Notes under the pieces: generated by a model
Told to the model about the DNA's origin: nothing
What the model saw: the letters and a program-made list of their open reading frames with translations, nothing else
Database searches by the model: none
Made by a program: the position numbers and the translations under genes
Assembly (NCBI GenBank): GCA_934633985.1
Contig: CAKTYU010000004.1
Span: 98,147 to 162,146 of the forward strand
Source: an uncultured Clostridia bacterium
GTDB taxonomy: Bacteria > Bacillota > Clostridia > Christensenellales > CAG-138
Length of the DNA: 64,000 nt
Direction: 5' to 3'
Part shown: positions 44,035 to 52,699 of the stretch, one piece after another
Position numbering within the stretch: position 1 is the first letter of the stretch
Layout of the letters: each line of letters begins with the position of its first letter

Positions 44035-44733
44035 TTAAAGCTGTATTGCCGCGTATATAAGCAGCCTATGCGTCCCTTCCCCCACCGGGGTGCATGTCAC
44101 CAGAGTGAGCGCATACCCCTCGTTGTGGGCGCTGAGCACATTGAACAGCTCCTCCGGCGCGATTATCTCCTTGCCGGTGACGGTATACGTATAGGCATTT
44201 TCCGCCCCGGCGGAAAGGGTTATTTCGTCCCCCTCCTTAAGCTCGTCCAGCCTGTTGAAATGCCTGCCGTATTTTTTCATCCTGTGGCCGAATATGACGC
44301 AGTTTCCCGGCGCGCCCATTTCAGCCGATGAGGGCAGCCAGCCCGCGCCGCCCCGCAATGAGCGCCTGTCCGCGCCCTCCATTACCGCCATTTTCAGGTC
44401 TATCGCCGGTATGGATATGGTACCGAGGCCCACTGTCCTTCTCTCCTCGGCGCTTTCCTCCGCCTCATAACCGAGCATAGCGCCCATATCCTGCTCAAAG
44501 CCCGCCTCGTCCTCCTCGAAGGGCTCGTCCTCCTCGCCCTGCACCTTTGGAAGCTGCATATCGGGTATTTCCACGCCGCCCCCGCCTTCCTCTATCATGG
44601 AGATTATCTCCGCTTCCTTTGCCGCCCGCCTGCCGTCCATCACGCTTGGGCGTACCATAAAAAGCACTCCCGCCGCCATAAGCAAAAGCATGAACAGCGC
44701 GAACAAAACGCCTATCACCCTGTTATCCTTCAT
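44035..44733 (-). CDS. Sortase (class D/E-like)
   Basis: The 232-residue transpeptidase has an N-terminal membrane anchor (VIGVLFALFMLLLMAAGVLF), a Glu-rich linker and a sortase domain (about 100-232). The catalytic residues are His in VIFGHRMKKYG, Cys in LTLVTCTPVG and Arg in THRLLIYA. It should cleave the sorting motif of the adhesin encoded 27 bases downstream and link it to the cell wall or to other subunits. GGAGG precedes the start. The class is a guess from length and the TLVTC motif. Since the partner carries IGKTG rather than LPxTG, its specificity may be unusual. Confidence 0.93.
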   Translation of the reverse strand: MKDNRVIGVLFALFMLLLMAAGVLFMVRPSVMDGRRAAKEAEIISMIEEGGGGVEIPDMQLPKVQGEEDEPFEEDEAGFEQDMGAMLGYEAEESAEERRTVGLGTISIPAIDLKMAVMEGADRRSLRGGAGWLPSSAEMGAPGNCVIFGHRMKKYGRHFNRLDELKEGDEITLSAGAENAYTYTVTGKEIIAPEELFNVLSAHNEGYALTLVTCTPVGEGTHRLLIYAAIQL

Positions 44734-44748
44734 ATATCGCCTCCATTC

Positions 44749-45291
44749 TTAAAACCATGGCGCTATGTTCATATTGAACCAGCCATAGCCCATGTCTATA
44801 TAAGGGAGAAAGCCCATGTCCATAAGCAGTCCGGCTATGACCCATAAAGCGGCGAGTATCCCCGCCGAAAGCGCTATGGCGGCGGCTGTCTTACCTGCAC
44901 CCCAGTGCCTTTTCGCCGGTGTAGCCTGAACGGGGATATCCGTCTGCAGCGGCTCCTCCCGCCTTATCTCCGGCTGGGCCGCAAGGGGCTTAGGGGCAGC
45001 TTCCTTCGCGGCGGCGTAAAAAAGCCTTTCGCAGGAGCGGCGCAGCATATCCGCCTGTATCTCCTCCGCCCTTTTGTAAAGCACCGCCTCCACAGGATCC
45101 CTGCTGTTTGCCATCTTTACCGTAATGTACAGGTCTATAAGCGCCTCCCGAAGCGCCGCTTTGGCGACCTCCTTATTTCCAGAGCGCTCCAAAAGCCGCA
45201 TATATACCGGCTTGCCATAGGTCAGCACCATCGTCCTGAAGGCCTCGTCGTCCCCCGCCTTGATCCTGCATAGAAGTTCCCCTGATTTCAC
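44749..45291 (-). CDS. Sigma-region-2-like protein with transmembrane helix
   Basis: The 180-residue protein starts at GTG 45291 with AGGTGG upstream. Residues about 10-80 resemble region 2 of ECF sigma factors (KAGDDEAFRTMVLTYGKPVY, then REALIDLYITVKMA), but no region 4 is present. Instead come a charged/Pro linker, a transmembrane helix (TAAAIALSAGILAALWVIAG) and a short aromatic tail. The sigma-like part may have become a membrane-tethered or anti-sigma-like module. It is the first gene of the sortase-adhesin operon (16 bases to the sortase gene), so it may sense or regulate surface display. The family assignment is tentative. Confidence 0.6.
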   Translation of the reverse strand: MKSGELLCRIKAGDDEAFRTMVLTYGKPVYMRLLERSGNKEVAKAALREALIDLYITVKMANSRDPVEAVLYKRAEEIQADMLRRSCERLFYAAAKEAAPKPLAAQPEIRREEPLQTDIPVQATPAKRHWGAGKTAAAIALSAGILAALWVIAGLLMDMGFLPYIDMGYGWFNMNIAPWF

Positions 45292-45337
45292 TCTTTTCCA
45301 CCTTTTGTCAGTATTTTTTTAAGATATCCGCGATATT

Positions 45338-46312
45338 TTACCCCTCATAGCGGCTGAACATGGCGTCAGTGGCCTGCCTTATGCCCGCTGTGACCTCCGC
45401 CACCTTTTCCGGCGCCCAGCTATCCGGCGCGCCCCTGAGGAAGGAGGTCTTATCCACCCTGTTGTCGAATACGCCTATCGGCACGTGGTAGGTCTTGCCG
45501 TGCGCCCTTACGGTCACGGCGTCCTTTACCTCGCTGTTATTTATGAGGTACTCCATATCGTCGCAGCCGTAATCACCCAGCATGACCGCCATGGGCACGC
45601 CGTGGTGCAGGTTGGATCCGGGGTCGTTGGGGTCCGCCCTGTCCGCATTCTTGCGGCGGGACTCCTCCGGCGTGACCCAAATATAGAGTATGACCGCCTG
45701 CTCTAATATCTCCGGGCAGAACATGGGCAGAGAATACTGATAGCCGAAGGTATCGGTAAGCGGCATGGAAGCCCCATCCGGCCCGCCCCTTGCACACTCG
45801 ATTATTATGGTTTTGTTCTCGAAGCTGTCGGGATAGCCCTTGTGCTTCTCATCCAGCATGGCCCGCGCCTCGGCCTCGAGCTTTTCCGCGAGCCTTCCGC
45901 GTAGCTCCGCCTTCAACAGCCCCATCCTCGGCCTTAGCCCCGCGGCCTCCGCCGCCCTGTCGATGCGGTCGAACAGCAGCCGCGCCGCAGAGTCTGTGCT
46001 TATGACGTTGCGGTTAATGAGGTCGTGGTAGTCCTCGTTTAACAGGTTGCAAAGCGTGCCCCAGTCCCTGCCGTCCTTAAACGGCTCCTCGCCGTGGTAG
46101 AATACCCGCTCCTCGCCCATCGCCTGAAGCTCATTGTCTATGCGGCGCATCATGTGTACGTATGGGAAATCGTCAAGCTGGAGGTTCTCGCCTATGTGGA
46201 ACTCCTCCTGCAGCCTCTTTGGGTCTACATGGGCCATGAAGTTCCTTACCTCGGACTTGCCCGATGCGGGCAGCGCCTGCAAAAGCACTATGTTGAATAC
46301 CTTGTTTTTCAT
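45338..46312 (-). CDS. P-loop NTPase/kinase-like protein of unknown function
   Basis: The protein of about 324 residues starts with a beta strand and a P-loop-like LLQALPASGKSEVRNFM; GKSE is kept but the first Gly of Walker A is missing. It continues with LQLDDFPYVHMM, a motif like a nucleoside-kinase lid region, and IIIECARGG. It may phosphorylate a nucleotide or other small molecule; I do not recognise the family. ATG 46312 is preferred because an upstream extension (to 46507) overlaps the nucleotidase gene and has low-quality sequence. It is the last gene of the phn-type operon. Confidence 0.7.
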   Translation of the reverse strand: MKNKVFNIVLLQALPASGKSEVRNFMAHVDPKRLQEEFHIGENLQLDDFPYVHMMRRIDNELQAMGEERVFYHGEEPFKDGRDWGTLCNLLNEDYHDLINRNVISTDSAARLLFDRIDRAAEAAGLRPRMGLLKAELRGRLAEKLEAEARAMLDEKHKGYPDSFENKTIIIECARGGPDGASMPLTDTFGYQYSLPMFCPEILEQAVILYIWVTPEESRRKNADRADPNDPGSNLHHGVPMAVMLGDYGCDDMEYLINNSEVKDAVTVRAHGKTYHVPIGVFDNRVDKTSFLRGAPDSWAPEKVAEVTAGIRQATDAMFSRYEG

Positions 46313-46338
46313 GCCGTTTCCTCGCCTTTCAAAATTAT

Positions 46339-47925
46339 TCAGTATATTACGTTGAGCCATTTCGTCCTGTCCACGGTTATCTCCCTGTGCCTGTCCACAT
46401 AGCTTATTATAAGCTCGGCTATCTCCGTGGGAAGCTCCCCCACGGTTTCGCACTCGCGGTAGATGCCGTACCCGCCCGCGCCCGTCGCGCGGTAGCTGTT
46501 CAGGCATAGGGTAAGCTTTTTATCCTCCGGAAGCTCCTCGCCCCGGTATTTTATGGATACAACCCTGTCCCCTCTGGGTCTGCGTATATCCATAGTAACA
46601 AATATCCCGGATATATAGTCGTAGTTGAAGTGCTGCTCTATGGGCCTTAGGAAATCCTCGCTTACCGTGAGCCCGCCCCGCCCATCAAGGGCGAAATACT
46701 CCGCGCTGCGCTCGAGCGCCCGCTTGAGCTGCCCCCTGTCCACCGCTACGGTCTTTAGGGTGTTTGGGAAAACGTATGTGGAGATTATGTCGCGTATGGT
46801 GACCTCCCTGCCCAGCCCCTTCACGCTGTTGCCGAGGCTGGCGGCGGATATGTCCGCTCCCGTGGCCTCAAGCTGCACCTGATTGAAGAAGTTGGCTATA
46901 AGGCATCCCTTCGCCGCCATCTCGATATGCCCGGACGGCAGCAGCGGCGTATCCAAATGCCCGACGGGGGTATCGAACCATGCGGCGGCCGCCTCCTCCG
47001 CAGGCGCAAGCAGCCTCTTCGCCGCCGCGTTTTCCTCGCTTCCCGCGTCCACGAGGCGCGATACCGCGGTTACGCCCTCCCCTGCCGACACCTCCATGAC
47101 TATATACCGGCTGGCCTTATCCGGCGGCTGGCAGGTATATGTGCCGAAGAGGCGCAGGTTTTCCGCCGGCATGTGCTGGTGCCCCGCAAGGAGTATATCA
47201 AAGCCCAGCTCCCTGCATATACGGTATCCCTGATTCTCTTCGGTGGCGGATAGCGTTTCCCCCGTAGCGGGGTCCTTTTCAAAGCCGCCGTGGTATATGC
47301 ATATATTAAGGTCGGTCCCCGCCGCCTTAAGCTCCCGAAGGGCCTCCGCCGCCGCGCTGAATGCGTCCGTCACCGCGACGCCATTGAGGTTTTCCGGCTT
47401 TTCCCACAGCTTGACATACTGCGTGGTCACCCCGGTAAGCCCCACCCGCAAGCCGTTTGCCATGGTGATCACGGCTGTCTTTTCCACGCCCGCCACGCCG
47501 CTCACATTGGCGCAGAGGCATCGCCCGTCCAGCGCGGCAATGTATTCCTCTATCGCCTGCCTGCCGTAGTTGAAATCGTGGTTGCCCAGCGTGACGAAGT
47601 CGTAGCCGCCTATGTTCATAAGGCCGGCTATGAGCCTTCCAGCGTGCTCGCTTTTATTATAGAGGTAATAGGTTAGCGGGCTTCCCTGAAGTATATCCCC
47701 GCCGTCGATTATGAGGGTGTTGCCGTCCTTGGCAAAGCCCTGAATGCAGTTCGCAAGGCCGGAGGGCATGCTCCTCCCGCTCGCGTGATCCACCGGCGAA
47801 AGGCGCCCGTGTACATCGCTCGTGTAGTATATTTTAAGTCGTCTTTCCATGCTTTTAAGGGTATCTCTCCCATCACTAAGCGATGCCCCGCCCATGCTGC
47901 GGCGAGGCATCTCGATATGTGTCAT
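46339..47925 (-). CDS. 5'-nucleotidase / 2',3'-cyclic phosphodiesterase family protein, cytosolic
   Basis: In the protein of up to 528 residues, a calcineurin-like metallophosphatase domain (YYTSDVHGRL, IDGGDILQGS, TLGNHDFNYG, LAGHQH) is followed by the UshA-type C-terminal domain (IGNLINNFFNQVQ-like NFFNQVQLEATGADISAASL, then GGLTVSEDFLRP). All metal ligands are present. There is no signal peptide, so unlike UshA it should act inside the cell, on nucleotides or phosphodiesters. ATG 47925 follows the phnE stop by three bases and would be coupled; ATG 47850 (MERRLKIYY) is where homology begins. It fits an organophosphate salvage operon. Confidence 0.88.
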   Translation of the reverse strand: MTHIEMPRRSMGGASLSDGRDTLKSMERRLKIYYTSDVHGRLSPVDHASGRSMPSGLANCIQGFAKDGNTLIIDGGDILQGSPLTYYLYNKSEHAGRLIAGLMNIGGYDFVTLGNHDFNYGRQAIEEYIAALDGRCLCANVSGVAGVEKTAVITMANGLRVGLTGVTTQYVKLWEKPENLNGVAVTDAFSAAAEALRELKAAGTDLNICIYHGGFEKDPATGETLSATEENQGYRICRELGFDILLAGHQHMPAENLRLFGTYTCQPPDKASRYIVMEVSAGEGVTAVSRLVDAGSEENAAAKRLLAPAEEAAAAWFDTPVGHLDTPLLPSGHIEMAAKGCLIANFFNQVQLEATGADISAASLGNSVKGLGREVTIRDIISTYVFPNTLKTVAVDRGQLKRALERSAEYFALDGRGGLTVSEDFLRPIEQHFNYDYISGIFVTMDIRRPRGDRVVSIKYRGEELPEDKKLTLCLNSYRATGAGGYGIYRECETVGELPTEIAELIISYVDRHREITVDRTKWLNVIY

Positions 47926-47928
47926 TCC

Positions 47929-48792
47929 TTATGCTCCATGCGCCAGCTTCCTTCGTATCCGCGTGGATATGAATTCGATTATCAGCACCAGCACCATCAG
48001 CCCCCATACGAAGGCACCTACCATCGCCCAGCGCCTGCTGTTGAGGCACTGCACCAAAGAAGCGCCTATGCCGCCCGCGCCCACTATGCCGAGTGTGGTG
48101 GCGTCCTTCAGGTTGATGTCGAAGCGGTATATGGTGGTGGATATAAAGCTGGCCGTGAGCTGGGGTATAACGCCGTAGCGTATCTTCTGGAAGGGGGTGC
48201 AGCCCATTGCGTCCAGGCTCTCCAGTATGTGGGTATCCAGATCCTCTATGGCGGTTATGTACATCTTGGATATCATGCCTATGGAGCATACCGACTGGGT
48301 TATCACGCCGCAGGCGGCGCCGGGGCCGGTCACGCGTATCCACATCAGCGCCCATACTATGCTGGGTATGGTGCGTATCATCAGTATTATCACCCTGACC
48401 GCGTATGCCACCGGCTTGGGCATTATATTGAAGGAGGCCAGAAATGCGAAGGGCACTGCGAGTATCGCGCCGAAAAGCGTTCCCAGCACGGCTATGGCTA
48501 TGGTCTGGAGCAGCAGATAGGGTACGTCCGTATCCCCCGTGCCGAACATGAGCTTGGTATCCGGGTTGAACACGCCGTGGAGCACGCCCTTGGCGACCTC
48601 CGTTCCCGTTACGGTGAGCCCGGTGAACTTTATGTCCTCTGCGGACCAGCCCACCATTACTACTATGAAAAGCACTATCATCAGGTAAAGCAGCCATTTT
48701 TTCGGCCTGTTGGCGTACATCTCCGCCACAGTCAGCTTCCTGTCCGCCGCCTGCTCCATTGCTTCTATGCTCTTTCTCTTTTTCTTTTCCAT
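47929..48792 (-). CDS. phnE: PhnE-type ABC transporter permease, second copy
   Basis: The 287-residue permease has a long basic N-terminal cytosolic segment and six or so transmembrane helices. The binding-protein-dependent transport loop contains SIVWALMWIRVTGPGAACGV and LDAMGCTPFQKIRYGVIPQL, typical of PhnE. It pairs with the permease encoded just upstream. Both serve the PhnC ATPase and the PhnD-like binding protein. Known systems of this type carry phosphonate, phosphite or phosphate; the actual substrate cannot be told. Confidence 0.92.
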   Translation of the reverse strand: MEKKKRKSIEAMEQAADRKLTVAEMYANRPKKWLLYLMIVLFIVVMVGWSAEDIKFTGLTVTGTEVAKGVLHGVFNPDTKLMFGTGDTDVPYLLLQTIAIAVLGTLFGAILAVPFAFLASFNIMPKPVAYAVRVIILMIRTIPSIVWALMWIRVTGPGAACGVITQSVCSIGMISKMYITAIEDLDTHILESLDAMGCTPFQKIRYGVIPQLTASFISTTIYRFDINLKDATTLGIVGAGGIGASLVQCLNSRRWAMVGAFVWGLMVLVLIIEFISTRIRRKLAHGA

Positions 48793-48805
48793 TCTGCCCC
48801 TCCCG

Positions 48806-49660
48806 TCAGCTCAGCTTCCTGCGGAGATATTCGCTGAAGAAGTCTATGGCGACAACCACCGCGAAAAGGGAAAGCAGGACCATTCCGAGACTGTTGTAAT
48901 CCCGCCAGCCTATGCGCTCGTTTATGGTTATCCCCAGCCCGCCCGCGCCGACGTAGCCCAGTATGGCGGAGGCGCGCACGTTCATTTCAAAGCAGTAAAG
49001 GCTGTGGCTCAGGTATACCGGCAGTATCTGCGGCACGCAGGCGGACCAGAACGCCTGGAACTTGCTCGCGCCCAGCGCCTCCATAGCTTCAAAGGGGCCC
49101 ATGTCTATGGTCTCTATGCTTTCAAAGAGCATCTTCGCCACTATGCCGAAGGTGAATATGGCTATGGCAACGGTGCCGGAAAATGTGCCTAAGGAGAATA
49201 TCAGCGCGCAGACCAGCGCGATTATCAGCGTGGGCAGCGTGCGTATGAGGGCCAGTATAAACCTGCAAAGGCTCACCACCGGCATGCTGTGGTTGATGTT
49301 GCTGGAGGAGAGTATGGCCACCGGCAGCGCAAGCACGCAGCCTATCACCGTGCCCAGGATGGACATCTTTATGGTGTCTATAAGCGGGGATACCACCTTC
49401 GGGAAGAAGCTCCAATCCGGCCGCCATATCTTCTTCATAAGGTCCATCATCTTGCTGAACTTGTTTAAGACGACGCCCATATCAAAGCCAGTGGTCTTAA
49501 GCGAGATATACACCGCCGCCGCCAGCAGCAGCACTATGAGCGGCGCCCGGCTCCTGCGGCGCAGCACGCTGTGCCCGTTTGCAAGGGTTATCCTCTGGGG
49601 CTTGAATATCTTGTCGTATAGCGTTTCTTTTATAGTGACGGGGCTGTTTTCCATTTCCAT
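48806..49660 (-). CDS. phnE: PhnE-type ABC transporter permease, first copy
   Basis: The 284-residue permease has an N-terminal cytosolic part (FKPQRITLANGHSVLRRRSR) and membrane helices. Its coupling loop MEALGASKFQAFWSACVPQI matches PhnE. The region LIRTLPTLIIALVCALIFSL corresponds to the same segment in the second copy. The gene starts four bases after the phnC stop. Two different permease genes suggest a heterodimeric channel. Confidence 0.92.
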   Translation of the reverse strand: MEMENSPVTIKETLYDKIFKPQRITLANGHSVLRRRSRAPLIVLLLAAAVYISLKTTGFDMGVVLNKFSKMMDLMKKIWRPDWSFFPKVVSPLIDTIKMSILGTVIGCVLALPVAILSSSNINHSMPVVSLCRFILALIRTLPTLIIALVCALIFSLGTFSGTVAIAIFTFGIVAKMLFESIETIDMGPFEAMEALGASKFQAFWSACVPQILPVYLSHSLYCFEMNVRASAILGYVGAGGLGITINERIGWRDYNSLGMVLLSLFAVVVAIDFFSEYLRRKLS

Positions 49661-49664
49661 AGCG

Positions 49665-50462
49665 TCAGCCCTCTATCTTTTTTATGTGGCGGAGCTCGCC
49701 CTCGCCCTCACCCATGGTGGGCACCTTAGTGCCGTTGTATACCTCGTCTATCTGATCCTGGGTTATAGTGCTGGCGGGGCCGTCGAATACTATCTCGCCG
49801 GCGCGTATGCCTATTACCCTGTCGCAGTATTTGAGGGCAAGGTCAACGTGGTGTATGTTGAGCAGTATGGATATCTTGTATTCCTTGTTTATGCGTACAA
49901 AGTCCTGCATGACCTGCTTCGCCGTGATGGGGTCAAGGGAGGCCACGGGCTCGTCCGCCAGTATTATCTTGGGGTTCTGGTTCAGCGTCCTCGCGAGAGC
50001 CACGCGCTGCTGCTGGCCGCCGGAAAGCTGATCGCAGCGGGTATAGGCCTTATCCAAAATGCCTACCTTGTCCAGGCTCTCGAGCGCGCGCATCTTCTGC
50101 TCCTTGGAGAATATGCCGAAAAGCACCTTAAAGAAGGGCATATCCGGCACGTCCGCCGTCAGCACGTTTTTGATAGCGGTGCTTCGGGATACCAGATTGA
50201 AGCTCTGGAATATCATGCCCACCTTGCGGCGGTATTTTCTCAGCTCCTTGCCGCGCAGCGTGTTCACGTCCACGCCGTCCACGGTGAGCTCGCCCTTTGT
50301 AACGTCGTGCATACGGTTGATGCAGCGCAGTATGGTGGATTTGCCCGCGCCGGAAAGGCCGATTATCGCCACAAATTCGCCCTGCTCTATCTGCAGGTTG
50401 ATATTCTTAAGCGCCGTAAAGCCGTTTGGATAAGTCTTATACACATTTTTGAATTTTATCAT
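49665..50462 (-). CDS. phnC: PhnC-type ABC transporter ATP-binding protein
   Basis: The 265-residue ATPase has Walker A GLSGAGKSTILRCIN, the family phrase RRKVGMIFQSFNLV, signature LSGGQQQRVALART, Walker B ILADEPVASLDP and the H-loop NIHHVDLALKYCDRVIGI. All are diagnostic of PhnC. It energises uptake through the two PhnE permeases. It is separated from the binding-protein gene by a terminator-like hairpin (50506-50533), as usual when the binding protein is made in excess. Confidence 0.95.
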   Translation of the reverse strand: MIKFKNVYKTYPNGFTALKNINLQIEQGEFVAIIGLSGAGKSTILRCINRMHDVTKGELTVDGVDVNTLRGKELRKYRRKVGMIFQSFNLVSRSTAIKNVLTADVPDMPFFKVLFGIFSKEQKMRALESLDKVGILDKAYTRCDQLSGGQQQRVALARTLNQNPKIILADEPVASLDPITAKQVMQDFVRINKEYKISILLNIHHVDLALKYCDRVIGIRAGEIVFDGPASTITQDQIDEVYNGTKVPTMGEGEGELRHIKKIEG

Positions 50463-50505
50463 GCTGCGACTCTTTCTATCTATCTTATTGAATGTATTAA
50501 GGGAA

Positions 50506-50533
50506 AAAGCGCCCTGTTTTGCCAGGGCGCTTT
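50506..50533 (-). terminator. Partial terminator between phnD and phnC
   Basis: On the minus strand, the stem AAAGCGCCCTG / CAGGGCGCTTT is followed by TTCCCTT and shares a T5 run. It likely lets part of the transcripts pass into phnC and the genes after it. Confidence 0.75.
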
Positions 50534-50546
50534 GATGTTGAAGTGT

Positions 50547-51662
50547 TTACTCGGAAACAGCCTTCAAAGCAGCGCGGGCGCCGTCGTAATCGGAATCGGT
50601 CGCCTTGGCGTAGCCGGTGTGGCTGTATACGTCGAATATAGCCTTGCCCTCATCGGTGTTGATGATGTTGATGAAGCAATCCTGAAGGGCGGCTACGATC
50701 TCGGGGGTGTAATACTGGCTGGCCTTGGAGATAGCAACGGTGTCGTTGTAGATACCCTCGGTAACGCCTATTACGTTGAGCTCGTTCCATATAGAATCCT
50801 TGCGGCCCATGCCCTGCTTGCCGGTCTCGTCCTTCTGGTCGGTGGGCAGCATCCAGCTCGCTTCATAGTCGTTGCGGCCGTCGGCATAGCATACGATGAT
50901 GTCTACCTGCTCCGCTGCGGCATAGGAGAAGGCGGTGCCGTAGCCGGAATCGAGAGGTACTACGTTGGAGAGGTCAGAGATCTTCTTGCCGTCATAGTTG
51001 GCCATCAGCCACATGGAGGGGTAGATGTAACCGGCGGAAGAGGAGGTCTTCTGAACCGCCCAGCGTGCGCCGTCCAGATCTTCCCAGGTCAGGGCTTCGC
51101 CGTTGTTGACCTTCTCGGCCAGCTTCTTGCCGTACTCGGTGGGGGCGGCGTAGATCAGGGAACGATAATAGGTCACCTGGGGGCCGTCCTTCTTGGTGGC
51201 GTTGGCTTCGCCGTTCCAATCCTTAGGATCGGTGCTGTCGTTGGAGAGGCCGTTGCGGGTAGCGGTCAGCATAACGTCGGTATCGTCGGAGTAGAGGGCG
51301 TAGGTGCCGCCGGGCAGCCAGCCGATATCGATGGAGCCTGCGGACATGGCCTCGCCGGTAGCGTCATAGCTGGTACCGACAGTGATATCTACTTCGTCGA
51401 TGTCGTAGCCAAGGTTGGACATTTCGGCCTTGACCAGCTCGGGCAGGTTCTGTGTGCCGGCGATTATGACGTCAGCATCCTTGGAAGGGACGAATTCCAG
51501 AGTCAGCTTGTCGAAGTGGGGCTTCTCAGCGACAGTCTCCTCAGCGGGAGCAGCGGTCTCTGTGGTCTCCTCCGCGGTGTTCTCTGCGGGGGCAGGCTGG
51601 CTGCAGGCGCAGACGGAGAACGCCATAACAAGGGCGAAAAGCAGTGCTACGGTCTTTTTCAT
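50547..51662 (-). CDS. phnD: PhnD-type phosphate/phosphonate-binding lipoprotein
   Basis: The 371-residue protein has a lipobox (VCACSQPAP), an acidic Ala/Glu/Thr linker and a type II periplasmic-binding-like domain. It has the family phrases LTLEFVPSKDADVI, GSIDIGWLPGGTYAL and RWAVQKTSSSAGYIYPS. It binds the substrate outside the membrane for the permeases encoded downstream. No C-P lyase genes are seen in the window, so phosphonate breakdown is not supported. Phosphate, phosphite or a nucleotide-derived phosphate ester are alternatives. GGAGG precedes ATG 51662. Confidence 0.93.
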   Translation of the reverse strand: MKKTVALLFALVMAFSVCACSQPAPAENTAEETTETAAPAEETVAEKPHFDKLTLEFVPSKDADVIIAGTQNLPELVKAEMSNLGYDIDEVDITVGTSYDATGEAMSAGSIDIGWLPGGTYALYSDDTDVMLTATRNGLSNDSTDPKDWNGEANATKKDGPQVTYYRSLIYAAPTEYGKKLAEKVNNGEALTWEDLDGARWAVQKTSSSAGYIYPSMWLMANYDGKKISDLSNVVPLDSGYGTAFSYAAAEQVDIIVCYADGRNDYEASWMLPTDQKDETGKQGMGRKDSIWNELNVIGVTEGIYNDTVAISKASQYYTPEIVAALQDCFINIINTDEGKAIFDVYSHTGYAKATDSDYDGARAALKAVSE

Positions 51663-51756
51663 GTTCCTATTCTTTCCTCCATAATATTTATATTCATGGC
51701 ATTTTGCCTATGAATCCAGTAAAATCGGCATATTCCTATAATTTTAGCTGATTTAT

Positions 51757-51785
51757 ATAATATCATATAAGGCGCGTATTTACAA
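51757..51785 (-). promoter_or_regulatory. Promoter of the phnDCEE operon
   Basis: On the minus strand, TTGTAA (51785-51780) and TATTAT (51762-51757) are 17 bases apart. The leader contains an inverted repeat ATTCAT / ATGAAT around GGC / GCC, close to the start codon. Confidence 0.55.
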
Positions 51786-51804
51786 TAGCGCACGCCTATT
51801 GCCG

Positions 51805-52536
51805 TCACTGCCTGTAAAGCATATTTTTTATCCTGCTTACGGCTATGTAGCCGTTGAGCACGGCCCATACGTCGCTGCCCTCGGGCGCCTCGTCCGGCCC
51901 CAGCAGCCTTGCGAAGGGCTTCAGCACATAGCCCTCGCCGTTTTCCGTCTTTTCGTAATTGTTCTCAAAGAAAAAGCTGGGCGCGGGCTCGGCGTCCCGT
52001 ATTACGCCCCTGAGCTCGCTCTCCGGGCAGCCGGGAAAATTCACGTTCCATATTTCGCCGGAAAGCGGCTTTTCCATCAGCTCCTCCGCTATCGAGGAAA
52101 GGTGCTTCTCCGTTACCTCGCGGCAGCCGTCGTGGCACTCCGAAAAGGCTATGGCGGGTATTCCGTGCAGCACCGCCTCCATGGCCGCGCCCACCGTGCC
52201 GGAATAGGCTATGTCGTATCCAGCGTTAAAGCCGTTGTTTATGCCGGAAAAAACTATATCCGGCTTTACCGGCAGCAGCGACTTGAGCGCCACCTTCACG
52301 CAGTCCGCCGGGGTGCCGCTTATGCCGTATGCGCCCTTCACCGCGGCGGGGAACTCGCGCCTCATGGCGTTTAGCTCGTTGAATATGGTGAGCTTTTGGG
52401 ACATGCCGCTGCACTGCCCCTCCGGGGCCACTACCCAGACGTTGCCGAAATCGGCAGCCATATTTGCCAGCTTGGCGATGCCCTGTGATTTTATGCCGTC
52501 GTCGTTGGCAATAAGTATGTTCATTTGTCGTTTCAT
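51805..52536 (-). CDS. surE: 5'/3'-nucleotidase SurE
   Basis: In the 243-residue protein, SurE signatures are complete: MNILIANDDGIKSQGI, VVAPEGQCSGMSQKLTI, GTPADCVKVAL, VFSGINNGFNAG and YSGTVGAAMEAVL. It is a metal-dependent cytosolic nucleotidase active on nucleoside monophosphates and short polyphosphate in known cases. The start may be 52536 or the internal ATG 52524, where homology begins; the only AGGAG site is rather far from both. It lies upstream of the phn-type operon on the same strand, with a separate promoter between them. Confidence 0.95.
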   Translation of the reverse strand: MKRQMNILIANDDGIKSQGIAKLANMAADFGNVWVVAPEGQCSGMSQKLTIFNELNAMRREFPAAVKGAYGISGTPADCVKVALKSLLPVKPDIVFSGINNGFNAGYDIAYSGTVGAAMEAVLHGIPAIAFSECHDGCREVTEKHLSSIAEELMEKPLSGEIWNVNFPGCPESELRGVIRDAEPAPSFFFENNYEKTENGEGYVLKPFARLLGPDEAPEGSDVWAVLNGYIAVSRIKNMLYRQ

Positions 52537-52671
52537 CTATTTGCTTATGGTACTCCTTTTTTGCGCCGTTTGATTATATTACCACAGCCTATTTATATAT
52601 ACAACAGGCAAAGCAAAATTGCGGTTGTGAACTTTTTTCCCTGCCGGCACCGAATCGCGGCGTAAAAAAAT

Positions 52672-52699
52672 CCCCTCTTGACAGGAATAGCCAGAGGGG
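52672..52699 (-). terminator. Inverted repeat overlapping the rhodanese promoter
   Basis: CCCCTCT and AGAGGGG bracket 14 bases. On the minus strand a run ATTTTTTT follows, so it reads as a terminator; on the plus strand the same palindrome overlaps the -35 box and could be an operator. No minus-strand gene ends here. Confidence 0.5.

Noticed and set aside
46313..46507. N-terminal extension of the P-loop protein
   Set aside because: It overlaps the nucleotidase gene in another frame, lacks a start site signal, and contains sequence unlike the rest of the protein.
49062..51713. Plus-strand open frame of 883 codons across the phn genes
   Set aside because: It lies opposite well-recognised PhnE, PhnC and PhnD genes, has no family resemblance, and arises from GC-rich codon use on the other strand.
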